A stretch of DNA of 64,000 bases from Indolivaga alginatilytica (GTDB taxonomy: Bacteria > Bacteroidota > Bacteroidia > Bacteroidales > Dysgonomonadaceae): NCBI RefSeq assembly GCF_003201355.1, contig NZ_QICL01000001.1, positions 549,177 to 613,176 on the forward strand, in the 5' to 3' direction. How positions within the stretch are numbered: position 1 is the first letter of the stretch; every line of letters begins with the position of its first letter. Below the pieces are notes generated by a model, which had not been told where the DNA came from, did not search any database, and saw nothing but the letters and a program-made list of their open reading frames with translations. Below, in pieces: positions 1 to 8,887 of the stretch. The position numbers and the translations under genes are program-made.

Positions 1-2909
1 TCCATCTCCTCAGGATATTTAATATAATAATCCCAATCAATGTTCCCATATGATTGTCCAGTTATCTCATACACACCTCCGGCTAATAACTCACCGGTAG
101 ACTTATCTTTACTGTATATAGTAATCGAATTGCATGCTTCCAACACCATCTTATAAGTATCGGAATCTCCCGACACATAAAATCTGGATGGTGGTACTTC
201 TTTACCTTGTTCTAAAAGAGCCTGAGTCGATAAATACCCGTGAGGAGCACTTATCATACCAATCGTATACCATCCTGTAGGTAGGTCGTGAATCAGATAC
301 GTACCGGGTCCATCAGGTTCCAGATTACCCAATATTTCACCAGCCTCTTTCATGTAGTTACTGTTTCCATTGGATAATTTTTCACTAGCCAAAAGAAAAC
401 GATGAGGTGGCTCTAAAATGGGGCAACCCTGCTTATTTACAAATTGTACACGTAAGGTATTATTATCAGATATCTTTTTTAGTGAAAAATCAATGGTCGC
501 ATGATTATTCTGAAAAACAGTGATATTTTGAACTGCATCTGCTTCCCACTGGGGCAAAGGAGAGTACAATTTTATTTTAATATTCTCGCCGGCAGGCACA
601 TTTAATGTAATGCTACCATCAGCCTTAAATGACTCCCATCCATAGTATGCCGGAGCAAAGCTAAGTCCGAGCCCGAACTCAACACCATTTATAGGTTGTC
701 CATCCTCATCTCTAAAATTGATTGTTAAAAAGGCTTCTTCGTCAAACTTCGCCAATATGGGATATTCGAGGCAATCGAGACTATTAGGAACTGTTATCTT
801 TTTAGGAAGATCCAAAGTAGCAGTTCCTCTCAAAGTCATACGCCCAAAGAACCAAGCTTTATAAACTCCTGTAAGAAGCTTTATTTCATCTAAGTTGTTC
901 GTTGTAGCAACAACAGGATAATAGCTATTATAGTCTACATAACTCCCTTCGCTGAGCTGTATCCTCGGCAGTAATCCAGCAATCGGATAGCCGAATTTAT
1001 CATGATAGCTAAATTTTATAGTTCCTTTCTCGGGTCCATATCCCGAACCATAATCATCGTAATAAAATGTAACTTCCTTACACGACGAATCATCTACATT
1101 TACCACTTCATAGTCTTTAACTTCATGCAAAACGTAATTAATAGATGATCGTCTTATTGTTCTGGGTATAGTTATTCGGTGTGTACCATAGTCTAGGTTT
1201 GTAAATTGAATATCATTACCAAGCCTTTCTCCAAATGTATGCTGAACATATAATCTACCTAGAAAAACAGAATATTCATCATTTACAGCCAGTTCATTCC
1301 CTAATAAGTCTTTGAAATGAACAATTATACATCCATTATTAGTTACAGCCGATATTTTCTCATACTCAAATACGGCAGCATCGTAGAGATTATTCTCATT
1401 TAGGTTTACCGATTGAATTTTATGTTCGCTAGGCTTATAACCTGTCGGAGGATTTATTTCTGTAACTATATATTCTCCAAAGGATAGATTTTCGAGAGGT
1501 TCTCCAAAGTACGATTCACCTGTAACAACAGTTTTTTCTGTTCCATCCGGAAAACGAATACTATATGTACCTCCATTAGTGTCCAGTAATTGACCTGCTC
1601 CTTTTTCAAGAAAAGCGATTTTGAAACTTCCTACTTTTGGACCTTCAGGTACATTCGCTTCAATCGAAAAGTCTTTCCACTGATTAGCTGCCTGATACAA
1701 AGCAACGCTTCCTTCGGGTACATAAAGTTTACATGTCGCAGTATTTACTCCTGTAAAAACAGTAGCACCTAATGTCGGTGGCGTGGTAGTGTGAGTCTCT
1801 ATTTTATCTATTTGTGAATTTGCAAAAGCACTAATTCCAATGGATTTAAGAGAAGCAGGTAAAACAATACCCTTAGACAGGTTTGCTCCATTAAAAGCAT
1901 TGTTGCCAATAACCTCTAAAGTAGAAGGCAAATCGACCGTTCCATTAAAGCCTGAAAAAGAGAAGACACTTAGATTGACCATATTAGCGGGCAATATAAC
2001 GTGAGAGGCAGATGATTGAAAAACATAGGACCCAAAACCGGTTAAAGCAGTACATCTGCTTAAATCAAGTGGCTGAGTACTATTTAATCCATTAAAAGCC
2101 CAATTACCAACACTTTGTAAACTACTACATAACGAAAAGTCGAGTTTCTCTACCGTTGCATTTTTAAAGGCATTGATTGCCAGAGATTTTAAGCTAGAAG
2201 GGAGTACTAAAGGCTGACTCAAAACTGCATTTTCAAAAGCATTATTACCTATCGCCTCTAAAGTAGAAGGTAAAACAACCGTTCCACTAAATCCGGAAAA
2301 GGAAACGGCACTTAGGGTAACAAGATTAGCCGGTAAAATAACACGGGAAGTAGACATTTGGAAAGCATAAGAACCAAAACCCGTTAGACTGGTACATTCA
2401 CTTAAATCAAGTGATTGAGTACTGCTTAATCCTACAAAAGCCCAATTGGCAACACTTTGTAAATTATTGCATGACGAAAAGTCGAGCTTTTCTACCGTCG
2501 CATTTTTAAAGGCATTAGCTCCAATGGATTTTAGACTCGAAGGAAACACTAAAGGCTGGCTGAAAACTGCTCCATCGAAGACATTATTACTAATGGTCTC
2601 GAGAGTGGAAGACAGTACAAGATTCGCAAAAGTTTTCCCGGCAAAAGTCGATCCCGGAATAGTCTTACTAGCAATAGATGTTCCTGACATATCTAAGGAT
2701 TGAAGCAATGTCATTCCCTTCAATGTTTGAAAATCTGCATCGTTAATCGTTCCCGATAGAACCAAATCAGTCACCTTGGTTTTATCTGTACCAAGCTGTT
2801 GGGACAGAGTACCTGCCTGAGTAAGTACAATCGTTTTCGACAATTGAGCATATGAATACGTTAAGCTCAGAAAAACACTGAGCAATGTTAAGAAAAGTTT
2901 GTTCTTCAT
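1..2909 (-). CDS. Secreted BspA-like leucine-rich-repeat protein (partial, 3' end outside window)
   Basis: The minus strand reads open from an ATG at 2909 to the window edge (about 969 codons), so the C-terminus is missing. A signal peptide (MKNKLFLTLLSVFLSLTYSYA, then QLSKT) marks export. Residues about 50-390 are BspA/LRR_5-type leucine-rich repeats with recurring LPSSLKSIG, NAFKNA and LDFSSC segments. The rest is a series of beta-rich segments resembling prealbumin/SpaA-like or CarboxypepD_reg folds (for example GSFKIAFLEKGAGQLLD and GGVYEITG). BspA-like proteins are surface or secreted proteins often linked to adhesion; the exact ligand is unknown. The LRR part contains a tandem DNA repeat with a 342-bp period. 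A C-terminal sorting domain could lie outside the window. The LRR call is secure; the adhesion role is inference. Confidence 0.85.
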   Translation of the reverse strand, partial: MKNKLFLTLLSVFLSLTYSYAQLSKTIVLTQAGTLSQQLGTDKTKVTDLVLSGTINDADFQTLKGMTLLQSLDMSGTSIASKTIPGSTFAGKTFANLVLSSTLETISNNVFDGAVFSQPLVFPSSLKSIGANAFKNATVEKLDFSSCNNLQSVANWAFVGLSSTQSLDLSECTSLTGFGSYAFQMSTSRVILPANLVTLSAVSFSGFSGTVVLPSTLEAIGNNAFENAVLSQPLVLPSSLKSLAINAFKNATVEKLDFSLCSSLQSVGNWAFNGLNSTQPLDLSRCTALTGFGSYVFQSSASHVILPANMVNLSVFSFSGFNGTVDLPSTLEVIGNNAFNGANLSKGIVLPASLKSIGISAFANSQIDKIETHTTTPPTLGATVFTGVNTATCKLYVPEGSVALYQAANQWKDFSIEANVPEGPKVGSFKIAFLEKGAGQLLDTNGGTYSIRFPDGTEKTVVTGESYFGEPLENLSFGEYIVTEINPPTGYKPSEHKIQSVNLNENNLYDAAVFEYEKISAVTNNGCIIVHFKDLLGNELAVNDEYSVFLGRLYVQHTFGERLGNDIQFTNLDYGTHRITIPRTIRRSSINYVLHEVKDYEVVNVDDSSCKEVTFYYDDYGSGYGPEKGTIKFSYHDKFGYPIAGLLPRIQLSEGSYVDYNSYYPVVATTNNLDEIKLLTGVYKAWFFGRMTLRGTATLDLPKKITVPNSLDCLEYPILAKFDEEAFLTINFRDEDGQPINGVEFGLGLSFAPAYYGWESFKADGSITLNVPAGENIKIKLYSPLPQWEADAVQNITVFQNNHATIDFSLKKISDNNTLRVQFVNKQGCPILEPPHRFLLASEKLSNGNSNYMKEAGEILGNLEPDGPGTYLIHDLPTGWYTIGMISAPHGYLSTQALLEQGKEVPPSRFYVSGDSDTYKMVLEACNSITIYSKDKSTGELLAGGVYEITGQSYGNIDWDYYIKYPEEM
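1821..2640 (-). repeat. Tandem 342-bp repeat inside the LRR gene
   Basis: Matching landmarks recur at about 1821, 2163 and 2505, for example TTTTTAAAGGCATT at 2161 and 2503, giving a period of 342 bp or exactly 114 codons. The first two units are complete; the third fades after about 2610. Each unit encodes several LRRs with the same order of motifs. An in-frame period allows copy-number change without breaking the gene. Confidence 0.8.
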
Positions 2910-3048
2910 CTTTTGTTGTTAGTTAATGAAAAAATGTATTAATACAACGCAACAGTGCATTATAAAAGATTTATAAATAACACATTAAGCAGGTTTAATA
3001 TAGATTGAAATGTTTGTAGTATACAGCCACGCTTGTGTTAATTTTATG

Positions 3049-3056
3049 CAAATATA
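3049..3056 (-). promoter_or_regulatory. Candidate Bacteroidetes -7 box for the LRR gene
   Basis: The minus strand reads TATATTTG, matching the Bacteroidetes -7 consensus TAnnTTTG, about 140 bp upstream of the start at 2909. No clear -33 TTTG lies at the usual spacing, so support is weak. Confidence 0.35.
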
Positions 3057-3149
3057 ACATTTAAACCAATAATTCTCTCTTTTTTCGCTCTAAATACTTG
3101 CAAAGGATAAATAGTTTGAAAGAAAAAATAGTTCTTAATAATATATCTT

Positions 3150-3157
3150 TACTTTTG
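3150..3157 (+). promoter_or_regulatory. Candidate -7 box for the small acidic protein gene
   Basis: TACTTTTG fits TAnnTTTG and ends 18 bp before the ATG at 3176, which would give a very short leader. A TTTG lies at 3115 but is too far away for a standard -33 element. Confidence 0.4.
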
Positions 3158-3175
3158 CAGTATTGAACATTAAAT

Positions 3176-3406
3176 ATGAATAAAATGGAATTACCTAGAT
3201 TTTTAATCGCCGATAACGAAGAGTATCCCGAAAATACATATGTACTGCATACCGAAAAGCCCCGCTTTATTCTGGATGTAGACAGTGAAGAATTTGAGAT
3301 TCTTGACGGGTCGAAAGTGGAAGAAGAAGCTATGCAGGATCTCATCGAACAAGCGTTAGGCTTCTATGAGGATGAGCTAAACAAATATGATGAGGAAGAA
3401 GATTAA
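3176..3406 (+). CDS. Small acidic conserved hypothetical protein
   Basis: This 76-residue protein has no signal peptide or membrane segment and is strongly acidic, ending YDEEED. The N-terminal half (LPRFLIADNEEYPENTYVLH) looks folded and the C-terminal half is predicted helical (EEEAMQDLIEQALGFYEDEL). Proteins of this type recur in Bacteroidetes without an assigned role; I do not assign one. The ATG at 3185 (MELPRF) is an alternative start. The gene has its own -7-like box and a strong hairpin terminator immediately downstream, so it is probably a monocistronic cytoplasmic gene. Confidence 0.75.
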   Translation: MNKMELPRFLIADNEEYPENTYVLHTEKPRFILDVDSEEFEILDGSKVEEEAMQDLIEQALGFYEDELNKYDEEED

Positions 3407-3436
3407 GGCGGCAAACCTTTTTGTTTCAAAAAAACA

Positions 3437-3474
3437 AAAGACCTTCTACATGAAAAGCAGAGGGTCTTTTTTAT
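3437..3474. terminator. Bidirectional hairpin terminator
   Basis: The stem AAGACCTTCT pairs with AGAGGGTCTT (one wobble) around an 11-base loop and is followed by a T-run. It lies between the 3' end of the small acidic gene and the convergent 3' end of the PnuC-like gene, whose stop codon it overlaps. Confidence 0.8.
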
Positions 3475-4190
3475 TTAGATTCTTTATGCCAGATGTAGAT
3501 TGCTAAAATACAGTTCCACTCATAGAGAACCGATTGAATCATAAAAATATAGTTACCCGATACCATATTTAGTATAAACCAAATAACATTAGAGGTAAGC
3601 CACATATACCACGCCCAAGGCTTCCTCAAAATCATTATCATCTGAGACAGGATACCTACCACAAAAGCCAGAATATTAAGATAGAGAAGCAGCGGTTGAT
3701 CTTGGCTGATTAGGCCCCATTGCGAACCATACAAATACAAACAAATACAGCCGACAATACCTGTTGCGATCGTAAAAATAATAAAACCCTGATTAGTACC
3801 CGTTGTTTTTACTTTGCCATCTTCGTCCTGATTTTCTTTTCGAGTCCACGTAATGAGCCCTACGACATGAAAAAGCAGATAATATCCGGCACTGAATACC
3901 AATCCTATATTACGGAACTGGAATTGGGAATACATTTCGCCCAGATTGGCTGTTATGCCCAAAACATTTCCTGATATCGGCTTTCGAAATGCTAAAGATA
4001 CTACCGACAGGTACCCGAAGAGAGCCGTTATAGAATATATTGCAACATTCGAAACTGTATCTTCGCCGCTCTCCAATATCCGATATGCCGTATATGAGGT
4101 AAGAATGACAGCGATTGCAAACCAAATTTGAGTATGCCTGACACTTCCTTTACCTGTTACGTAATCGAGAAATATAACGATTCGCCTCAT
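3471..4190 (-). CDS. PnuC-like nicotinamide riboside/nucleotide transporter family protein
   Basis: This 239-residue integral membrane protein has about seven hydrophobic segments. The C-terminal region (WAWYMWLTSNVIWFILNM followed by GNYIFMIQSVLYEWNCI) resembles the PnuC signature, where a W-x-x-W...N motif forms the substrate pocket. PnuC proteins move nicotinamide riboside across the inner membrane by facilitated diffusion. It is the last gene of a minus-strand run starting with the TonB-dependent receptor at 8180, 15 bp after the winged-helix regulator. No NadR-type kinase is nearby, so the substrate is uncertain; some PnuC homologues carry other vitamins. Family fairly sure, substrate inferred. 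Confidence 0.65.
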   Translation of the reverse strand: MRRIVIFLDYVTGKGSVRHTQIWFAIAVILTSYTAYRILESGEDTVSNVAIYSITALFGYLSVVSLAFRKPISGNVLGITANLGEMYSQFQFRNIGLVFSAGYYLLFHVVGLITWTRKENQDEDGKVKTTGTNQGFIIFTIATGIVGCICLYLYGSQWGLISQDQPLLLYLNILAFVVGILSQMIMILRKPWAWYMWLTSNVIWFILNMVSGNYIFMIQSVLYEWNCILAIYIWHKESK

Positions 4191-4205
4191 CTCGATATTC
4201 AGAAT

Positions 4206-4493
4206 TTATTTTTTACCTATATAATCCTGCAATACCTTTACATATAAGTTAAAGGCTGCAATACCATCTTCTGTTATCTTACATACGGTACGAGGTCTTT
4301 TTCCATCTATAAATTTACGGACTTCGATATATCCTGCTTCGCTTAATTTTTCGATCTGCACGCTCAAATTACCTGCCGTTGCCCCTGTCTTTTCCCTGAT
4401 GAAGACAAAGTCGGCTTCCTCAACCGACAACAGTAAGGATACTACCGCCAGCCTTAATTGGGAATGCAATAATGGATCGAGTTCTTTAAACAT
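4206..4493 (-). CDS. Winged-helix transcriptional regulator (HTH_34/MarR-like)
   Basis: This compact 95-residue protein is a single winged helix: helices at LHSQLRLAVVSLLLS and DFVFIREKTGATAGNLSVQ, a recognition helix near LSVQIEKLSEAGYIEV, and the wing KFIDGKRPRTVCKITEDG. This pattern matches the stand-alone winged-helix proteins (HTH_34, PF13601) common in Bacteroidetes. Its start overlaps the 3' end of the upstream membrane-protein gene by 8 bp, showing translational coupling. It probably represses its own operon; the signal is unknown. Confidence 0.85.
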   Translation of the reverse strand: MFKELDPLLHSQLRLAVVSLLLSVEEADFVFIREKTGATAGNLSVQIEKLSEAGYIEVRKFIDGKRPRTVCKITEDGIAAFNLYVKVLQDYIGKK

Positions 4494-5109
4494 TAGATTC
4501 TGCTTTTCGGTTTAGAATATGTCCGGGAATAACAAAACCTAAAATCATGGATACTGACAATATAACAAGCCCTAAATCAACACTCTTAACCAAAGCATAT
4601 TGCAGAATACACAGCACCGCCCCCAGCCAAAAGATATAAGCTCCATACAAATAAGGTTTGAAACGGCACGCTTTGGCGGTTACAAATAAGGCTAAACCCA
4701 CCATAATCATTATAATGGGTGTAATAAATAGGTATGGAACATATGTCTTTTGAGTAATAGCGATAAAAAATGTAGAACTCACAAAAAATGTATTCGAAAT
4801 AAAGAAACCCAACCAAACAGTATCGACCACCCTGTCGAGATGCGTAATCACCTCTGCTTTTTTCGCCTTCCGATAACCATACCAATAATTACCGATAAAT
4901 ATGGGTATGGTCAGAATCCACACCCAGCTAGCATAATGCCGAAACTCTAAAATATAAGAAAAAATAAAATTAAACATTGCCAATATTGCAATTGTGTATC
5001 CCCATAGTATCGAACTATTGCCTGCTCCTTTTCGAAAATTATTTCGTGCCTGTGCAATCATTTCGTTAATTAACCTCAAGCTATCTTGTTCATTAAAGTT
5101 ATTTTCCAT
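4486..5109 (-). CDS. Multi-span membrane protein coupled to the winged-helix regulator
   Basis: A 207-residue protein with a soluble N-terminal stretch (SLRLINEMIAQARNNFRKG) followed by about five or six transmembrane helices. It overlaps the downstream winged-helix gene by 8 bp. Membrane proteins of this form are commonly paired with HTH_34 regulators in Bacteroidetes, which suggests a sensory or anti-regulator role, but I recognise no catalytic or ligand motif. Start at the only plausible ATG (MENNFNEQDS). Confidence 0.7.
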   Translation of the reverse strand: MENNFNEQDSLRLINEMIAQARNNFRKGAGNSSILWGYTIAILAMFNFIFSYILEFRHYASWVWILTIPIFIGNYWYGYRKAKKAEVITHLDRVVDTVWLGFFISNTFFVSSTFFIAITQKTYVPYLFITPIIMIMVGLALFVTAKACRFKPYLYGAYIFWLGAVLCILQYALVKSVDLGLVILSVSMILGFVIPGHILNRKAESNV

Positions 5110-5215
5110 TGTTTGTATTTTTTAAAGTATAAAGATATATATTTTTAAGTAGGTAAGTAATATTAATATTTATTGCTTTAAGCAGGGGCGCATTATATAC
5201 GCCCGAAAGATAACT

Positions 5216-5863
5216 TTATTGGCACTTTTCAAGTAGCGTTGCCAGAAGCCCCTTACCCCAACGAATTTCGCTCATCAGTTTTTTTTCTTTCAGATAAAGC
5301 AGTTCCGATTTCTTTAACTCTCCACAAAAATCTTTCCCCGATTGAAGGAAAGGAGGTAAATTTTGCTCAAAAAAAGCCAGTAAAAAAACAGGACGGGGAT
5401 TATCAGTATTTAATTCTATTGCCTGTTTGTAATTCGATAACACATCATTATAATACTTTGCTCCGTTTGTTGCCGGATCTGTCACAATCAAAGCACTATA
5501 ATAATATCCCCACAATGTACTTAATTCCGATTTGTTTACATCTTTCAGTTTTTCAAGCTGATTTAATTTCTCTTTAGCCTCAGCCAGCAAGTTAAGATTA
5601 TCTTCTGATTGAGGATTAAGATATACCATCTCCAAATCATTATAAGCCACATAATAAACAGGAAGCCATTGGTCTGAATACTTTCGGGCAATACGGTCAA
5701 ATTGATTGCGAACCTGTTTTATTGAACGAACTGTCCGTGCTGTGTCCATTTTAGCAATTGCATTTTCCATACCTCCGGTATATACTTCATCTGTTGACTG
5801 AGCAGATAGTGATATAGAAAACAATGCAAAAAATAATAATAAACTGATTTTTAGATTTTTCAT
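5216..5863 (-). CDS. Exported helical (TPR-like) protein of unknown function
   Basis: A signal peptide (MKNLKISLLLFFALFSISLS, cleaved near AQS) is followed by about 190 residues of helical character. Segments such as YYVAYNDLEMVYLNPQ, YYNDVLSNYKQAIELNTDN and PRPVFLLAFFEQ look like degenerate tetratricopeptide helices. It lies 160 bp downstream of the TonB-dependent receptor on the same strand, with a repeat element between, and upstream of the regulator pair. A periplasmic partner of that receptor is a reasonable inference; no enzyme motif is visible. Confidence 0.7.
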   Translation of the reverse strand: MKNLKISLLLFFALFSISLSAQSTDEVYTGGMENAIAKMDTARTVRSIKQVRNQFDRIARKYSDQWLPVYYVAYNDLEMVYLNPQSEDNLNLLAEAKEKLNQLEKLKDVNKSELSTLWGYYYSALIVTDPATNGAKYYNDVLSNYKQAIELNTDNPRPVFLLAFFEQNLPPFLQSGKDFCGELKKSELLYLKEKKLMSEIRWGKGLLATLLEKCQ

Positions 5864-5885
5864 AATTGGGTTGTTTTGTTTGATT

Positions 5886-5996
5886 AAGGTCTCAGACCTT
5901 TTTGTTGATTTGGTGTAGGGGTGAACCTATGTGTTCACCCACATAGGACGGACACATAGGTCTGCCCCTACAGATAAAAGTATATCATTAAATACG
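5886..5996 (+). repeat. Dispersed repeat, type A copy 1 (palindromic head, double hairpin, tail)
   Basis: The element starts with the palindrome AAGGTCT-c-AGACCTT plus T-run and continues to a double hairpin: GGGTGAAC...GTTCACCC, then GGACGGAC...GTCTGCCC, framed by TGTAGGGG and its complement. It ends in the tail ATAAAAGTATATCATTAAAT. The same arrangement occurs inverted at 13567-13676. It separates the receptor gene from the exported TPR-like gene. Confidence 0.85.
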
Positions 5997-6023
5997 TTCA
6001 TTTACTCAGAAGATATTAAAACC

Positions 6024-8180
6024 TTAGAAAGTAGATGGGTCATAAGCCGTTTTCCCTCCAAGTGTTATAAAGAGACCAACGACAAAGAATTGATTGCGAT
6101 CCGACTGTACTGCTACTCTATCAAATTTCCCGGAGTCATTTTTTTGTGATGAATAGTTGTATCCGAATACATTTGAACGATTCAAGACATTAGAAGCCGA
6201 AGCATAAACAATCACCTTTTTGTGAGCCAGATAGGTTACACAAAAATCGAGGCTGTTATAAGGTGAAGTTTCAGAATTCATTACTCCCGGTTTATTCGGA
6301 TTATGGTAAGGACGTCCGCTTGCAAAACGATTGGTAACAGCCCATATCGTTTTATATTTCAACAGATCATATTTCAACGTAATCGAAGCATTGTGCTGAG
6401 TCACATATTCGGGTGTAACTTTCTCCGAGTATTTCAGATAGCTGCGTTTCGAGTTATTATACGAATAAGCAAGTGTATATTGCCAGTTCTTCAAAAATTG
6501 AGTATCGCTGAAAAACAGATCCACACCGTTGCTAAAGCCTTCGCCCGAAGTACCATAATTGTAATTACTGCCTGTCACCAGGTTATCATATGTTTTGTGA
6601 TAAAATTCGGCACGGTATACTTTATTCTTCGACTGATGATGAACACCAAATAGAAGATGCTCACAAATTTCAGTGTTCAACTCATTATTATACAGAAGAT
6701 AATCTCGATCAGCCAATTGCTGATACTTTCCATAAGTGGCCAAAACTGTATAATCATTGTAGTTGTAAGTAAGCGATATTCGTGGTAATACATTCCATGA
6801 TTTATTGATAGAGGTATATTCTAATCTGGATGATACATTCAGAAACAGGTTAGAAGTCAATATAAAATCATTCATTACATACACCCCGTTTATAGAATGA
6901 TCGATATCCGAACCATAAGTTGCAGTATCAGCATAAGAAAACTCATATGATCTGATCATCGACTCGGCTCCGATGCCTAGCTTATACATATCACTAAAGC
7001 GTTTAGACATTTTTGCTTTCAAGTGTAATTCCGATTCCTTCATCCCTACTCTGTCATTGACAACCAATCCGTCGGCTATTTTTTTATCATTTACAGAAAG
7101 TGCAGCTCCCGAAAAGAAATTGAATCCTGACTTCGATTTCGTGCGAAATGTTGTGTTCAGGTATGTATTATCTTCTTTGAAATTAAGATTGCGTTCACTG
7201 GTCGAAAAATCATTTCTTGTCACCCTTTCAAATCGGGTTTTATCATAAGCAAAATATGTTTTGAGAATTGAATTCTCTCCAATATTAAACCTCAGCTGAT
7301 TTTGTGCCGACAATGTAGAGTAAGGCTTGATCCATCCACCACGACTAGTTGGATACAAAAGATTTTCATAAGGACCTAAATTAGTATAATCCATATTAAA
7401 AGAGGCAGAAGCTCGTGCCCACGACTTAGTACCTCCTGCACCCGCACCTACATTTAAGAGACTGACGCCCAGCTTTGAAAATCGACTTTCATCTTTTGTC
7501 GACAAAGGTAAAACACTTGATAATCCCTGAGAATATTCAGAAGAATAACCTCCCAGCTGAAAACTGATTCCATCAAATAAAAAGGGTGAATAACGGCTTC
7601 TGGCAGCTGTATTTTCGGGTGTCGAAGAATACGGATTCAGCACATGCATATCGTCAATATAGGTTTGTGATTCGCGGCTCTCGCCTCCCCTTACCAATAG
7701 CTTGCCGTCCGATCCGGCAGCTTGCACTCCGGGTAATACAGACATCGCTTTATACAAATCGCCATCCGATCCGGCAACAGTTACCAACTCTACTGCATTT
7801 TTCACATCAGCCTGCGAGCCTCCTTTTAATTGAAAGCTACTTGCCGAAACTACAACCTCGGACAATACTTTTGCATTGGGTTTCAATATTATTATAAGCT
7901 TATCTTGTTGTGGTATATTTAGTTCCCGGGTATAATCTTCACATCCTAAAGATGTAACTTTTAAAACAACCAAGCCCATTGCGGATGTTTCTAATACAAA
8001 TGTTCCATCTTCTTCGGAACTGGTTCCATCAATTGTTCCTGCTATCGAAATATTTGCAAAGGCTAACGGAGCATTATTCTCCTCACAGATCAATCCTCTT
8101 ATCACATTCTCTTGTCCTGATAAATTCATATAAGAACCTATATAGAGCAATAGTATCAGGCTGGTGTAAATCGTTTTCAT
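6024..8180 (-). CDS. TonB-dependent outer-membrane receptor with CarboxypepD_reg-like domain
   Basis: Residues 1-22 form a signal peptide. About 26-105 form a CarboxypepD_reg-like beta-sandwich (VIRGLICEENNAPLAFANIS), typical of Bacteroidetes receptors. Then follows a plug domain (YKAMSVLPGVQA, LLVRGGESRESQTYIDDM) and a C-terminal beta-barrel rich in alternating aromatic strands, ending in a strand (FFVVGLFITLGGK). At 718 residues it fits the smaller TonB-receptor class rather than SusC, and no SusD partner is present. It imports an unknown substrate using TonB energy. A promoter-like element lies just upstream at 8205-8231, so this is probably the first gene of the minus-strand operon ending at 3471. 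Confidence 0.9.
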   Translation of the reverse strand: MKTIYTSLILLLYIGSYMNLSGQENVIRGLICEENNAPLAFANISIAGTIDGTSSEEDGTFVLETSAMGLVVLKVTSLGCEDYTRELNIPQQDKLIIILKPNAKVLSEVVVSASSFQLKGGSQADVKNAVELVTVAGSDGDLYKAMSVLPGVQAAGSDGKLLVRGGESRESQTYIDDMHVLNPYSSTPENTAARSRYSPFLFDGISFQLGGYSSEYSQGLSSVLPLSTKDESRFSKLGVSLLNVGAGAGGTKSWARASASFNMDYTNLGPYENLLYPTSRGGWIKPYSTLSAQNQLRFNIGENSILKTYFAYDKTRFERVTRNDFSTSERNLNFKEDNTYLNTTFRTKSKSGFNFFSGAALSVNDKKIADGLVVNDRVGMKESELHLKAKMSKRFSDMYKLGIGAESMIRSYEFSYADTATYGSDIDHSINGVYVMNDFILTSNLFLNVSSRLEYTSINKSWNVLPRISLTYNYNDYTVLATYGKYQQLADRDYLLYNNELNTEICEHLLFGVHHQSKNKVYRAEFYHKTYDNLVTGSNYNYGTSGEGFSNGVDLFFSDTQFLKNWQYTLAYSYNNSKRSYLKYSEKVTPEYVTQHNASITLKYDLLKYKTIWAVTNRFASGRPYHNPNKPGVMNSETSPYNSLDFCVTYLAHKKVIVYASASNVLNRSNVFGYNYSSQKNDSGKFDRVAVQSDRNQFFVVGLFITLGGKTAYDPSTF

Positions 8181-8204
8181 CTTTTATTTTTTAATTTCAC
8201 GCTG

Positions 8205-8231
8205 CAAACATAAACAAGTTTATTTTGCAAA
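8205..8231 (-). promoter_or_regulatory. Bacteroidetes promoter for the TonB-dependent receptor operon
   Basis: On the minus strand TTTG (8231-8228) is followed after 15 bases by TATGTTTG (8212-8205), matching the -33 TTTG and -7 TAnnTTTG elements, with the ATG at 8180 about 25 bases downstream. Confidence 0.55.
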
Positions 8232-8302
8232 CCTAATTATTTTATAAATATATTTACATGTGTAATTTCGGATATAAAAGAATTTATCTATATAATAAAA
8301 AG

Positions 8303-8887
8303 ATGGCCTATAAACTGACAAGAGGGATTGATAACCTCACAGAATACAACTTGGGAGGTATCTCACATATCTGGCTACTAAATATTGACGATTTTATAGC
8401 ATATCAATTTAGGGATGACAGCCTATATAACTCCGGCTATGTAGATGCAGTATATAAAAGTGCCCCTTTCTTCGATCTGGGATGTGTAGACGAAACCAAC
8501 TTAAAAGAAACATTCGGAAATGGAGTATACAAACAAGAACTAAGCACATTCGTACATACCCTGAACGAAGATACACTCAACTGGGTTCAGCATGCGATGC
8601 ATGGAAAATATCTCATTATTTTTCGAACAATAAGTGACCGCTATTTCACATTCGGATCGGATGGCGGAGCAAAACTCTCCTATTCCGGGCAAACAGGGCA
8701 GACAGGCGAAATAAATGGAGTAACAATCAAATTAGAGAAAAATTCTATTTATCCAATATTTGAAGTACACTCCAATGCCGTAAGCACCTCACTGCTAGTT
8801 AGTCAATTCCTTTCATGCATAACTACCGAAGAAAGCGATATTACAAATATAAATTACATAATAGAATTAAATGAGCAAAAGTCTTAA
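8303..8887 (+). CDS. Phage-cassette protein of unknown function
   Basis: This 194-residue protein (start MAYKLTRGIDNL; an upstream in-frame ATG at 8258 is possible) has no signal peptide. It overlaps the downstream fibre gene by 17 bp, so the two are co-translated. Its mixed beta pattern (GGISHIWLLNIDDFIAYQF, NWVQHAMHGKYLIIFRT, YFTFGSDGGAKLSYSGQTGQ) and position at the head of a fibre-holin-endolysin cassette suggest a tail or fibre-attachment protein, but I do not recognise the family. Confidence 0.7.
   Translation: MAYKLTRGIDNLTEYNLGGISHIWLLNIDDFIAYQFRDDSLYNSGYVDAVYKSAPFFDLGCVDETNLKETFGNGVYKQELSTFVHTLNEDTLNWVQHAMHGKYLIIFRTISDRYFTFGSDGGAKLSYSGQTGQTGEINGVTIKLEKNSIYPIFEVHSNAVSTSLLVSQFLSCITTEESDITNINYIIELNEQKS

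Noticed and set aside
7586..7897. Plus-strand frames inside the TonB-dependent receptor gene
   Set aside because: They lie wholly inside a well-supported gene on the other strand and show no family-like pattern.
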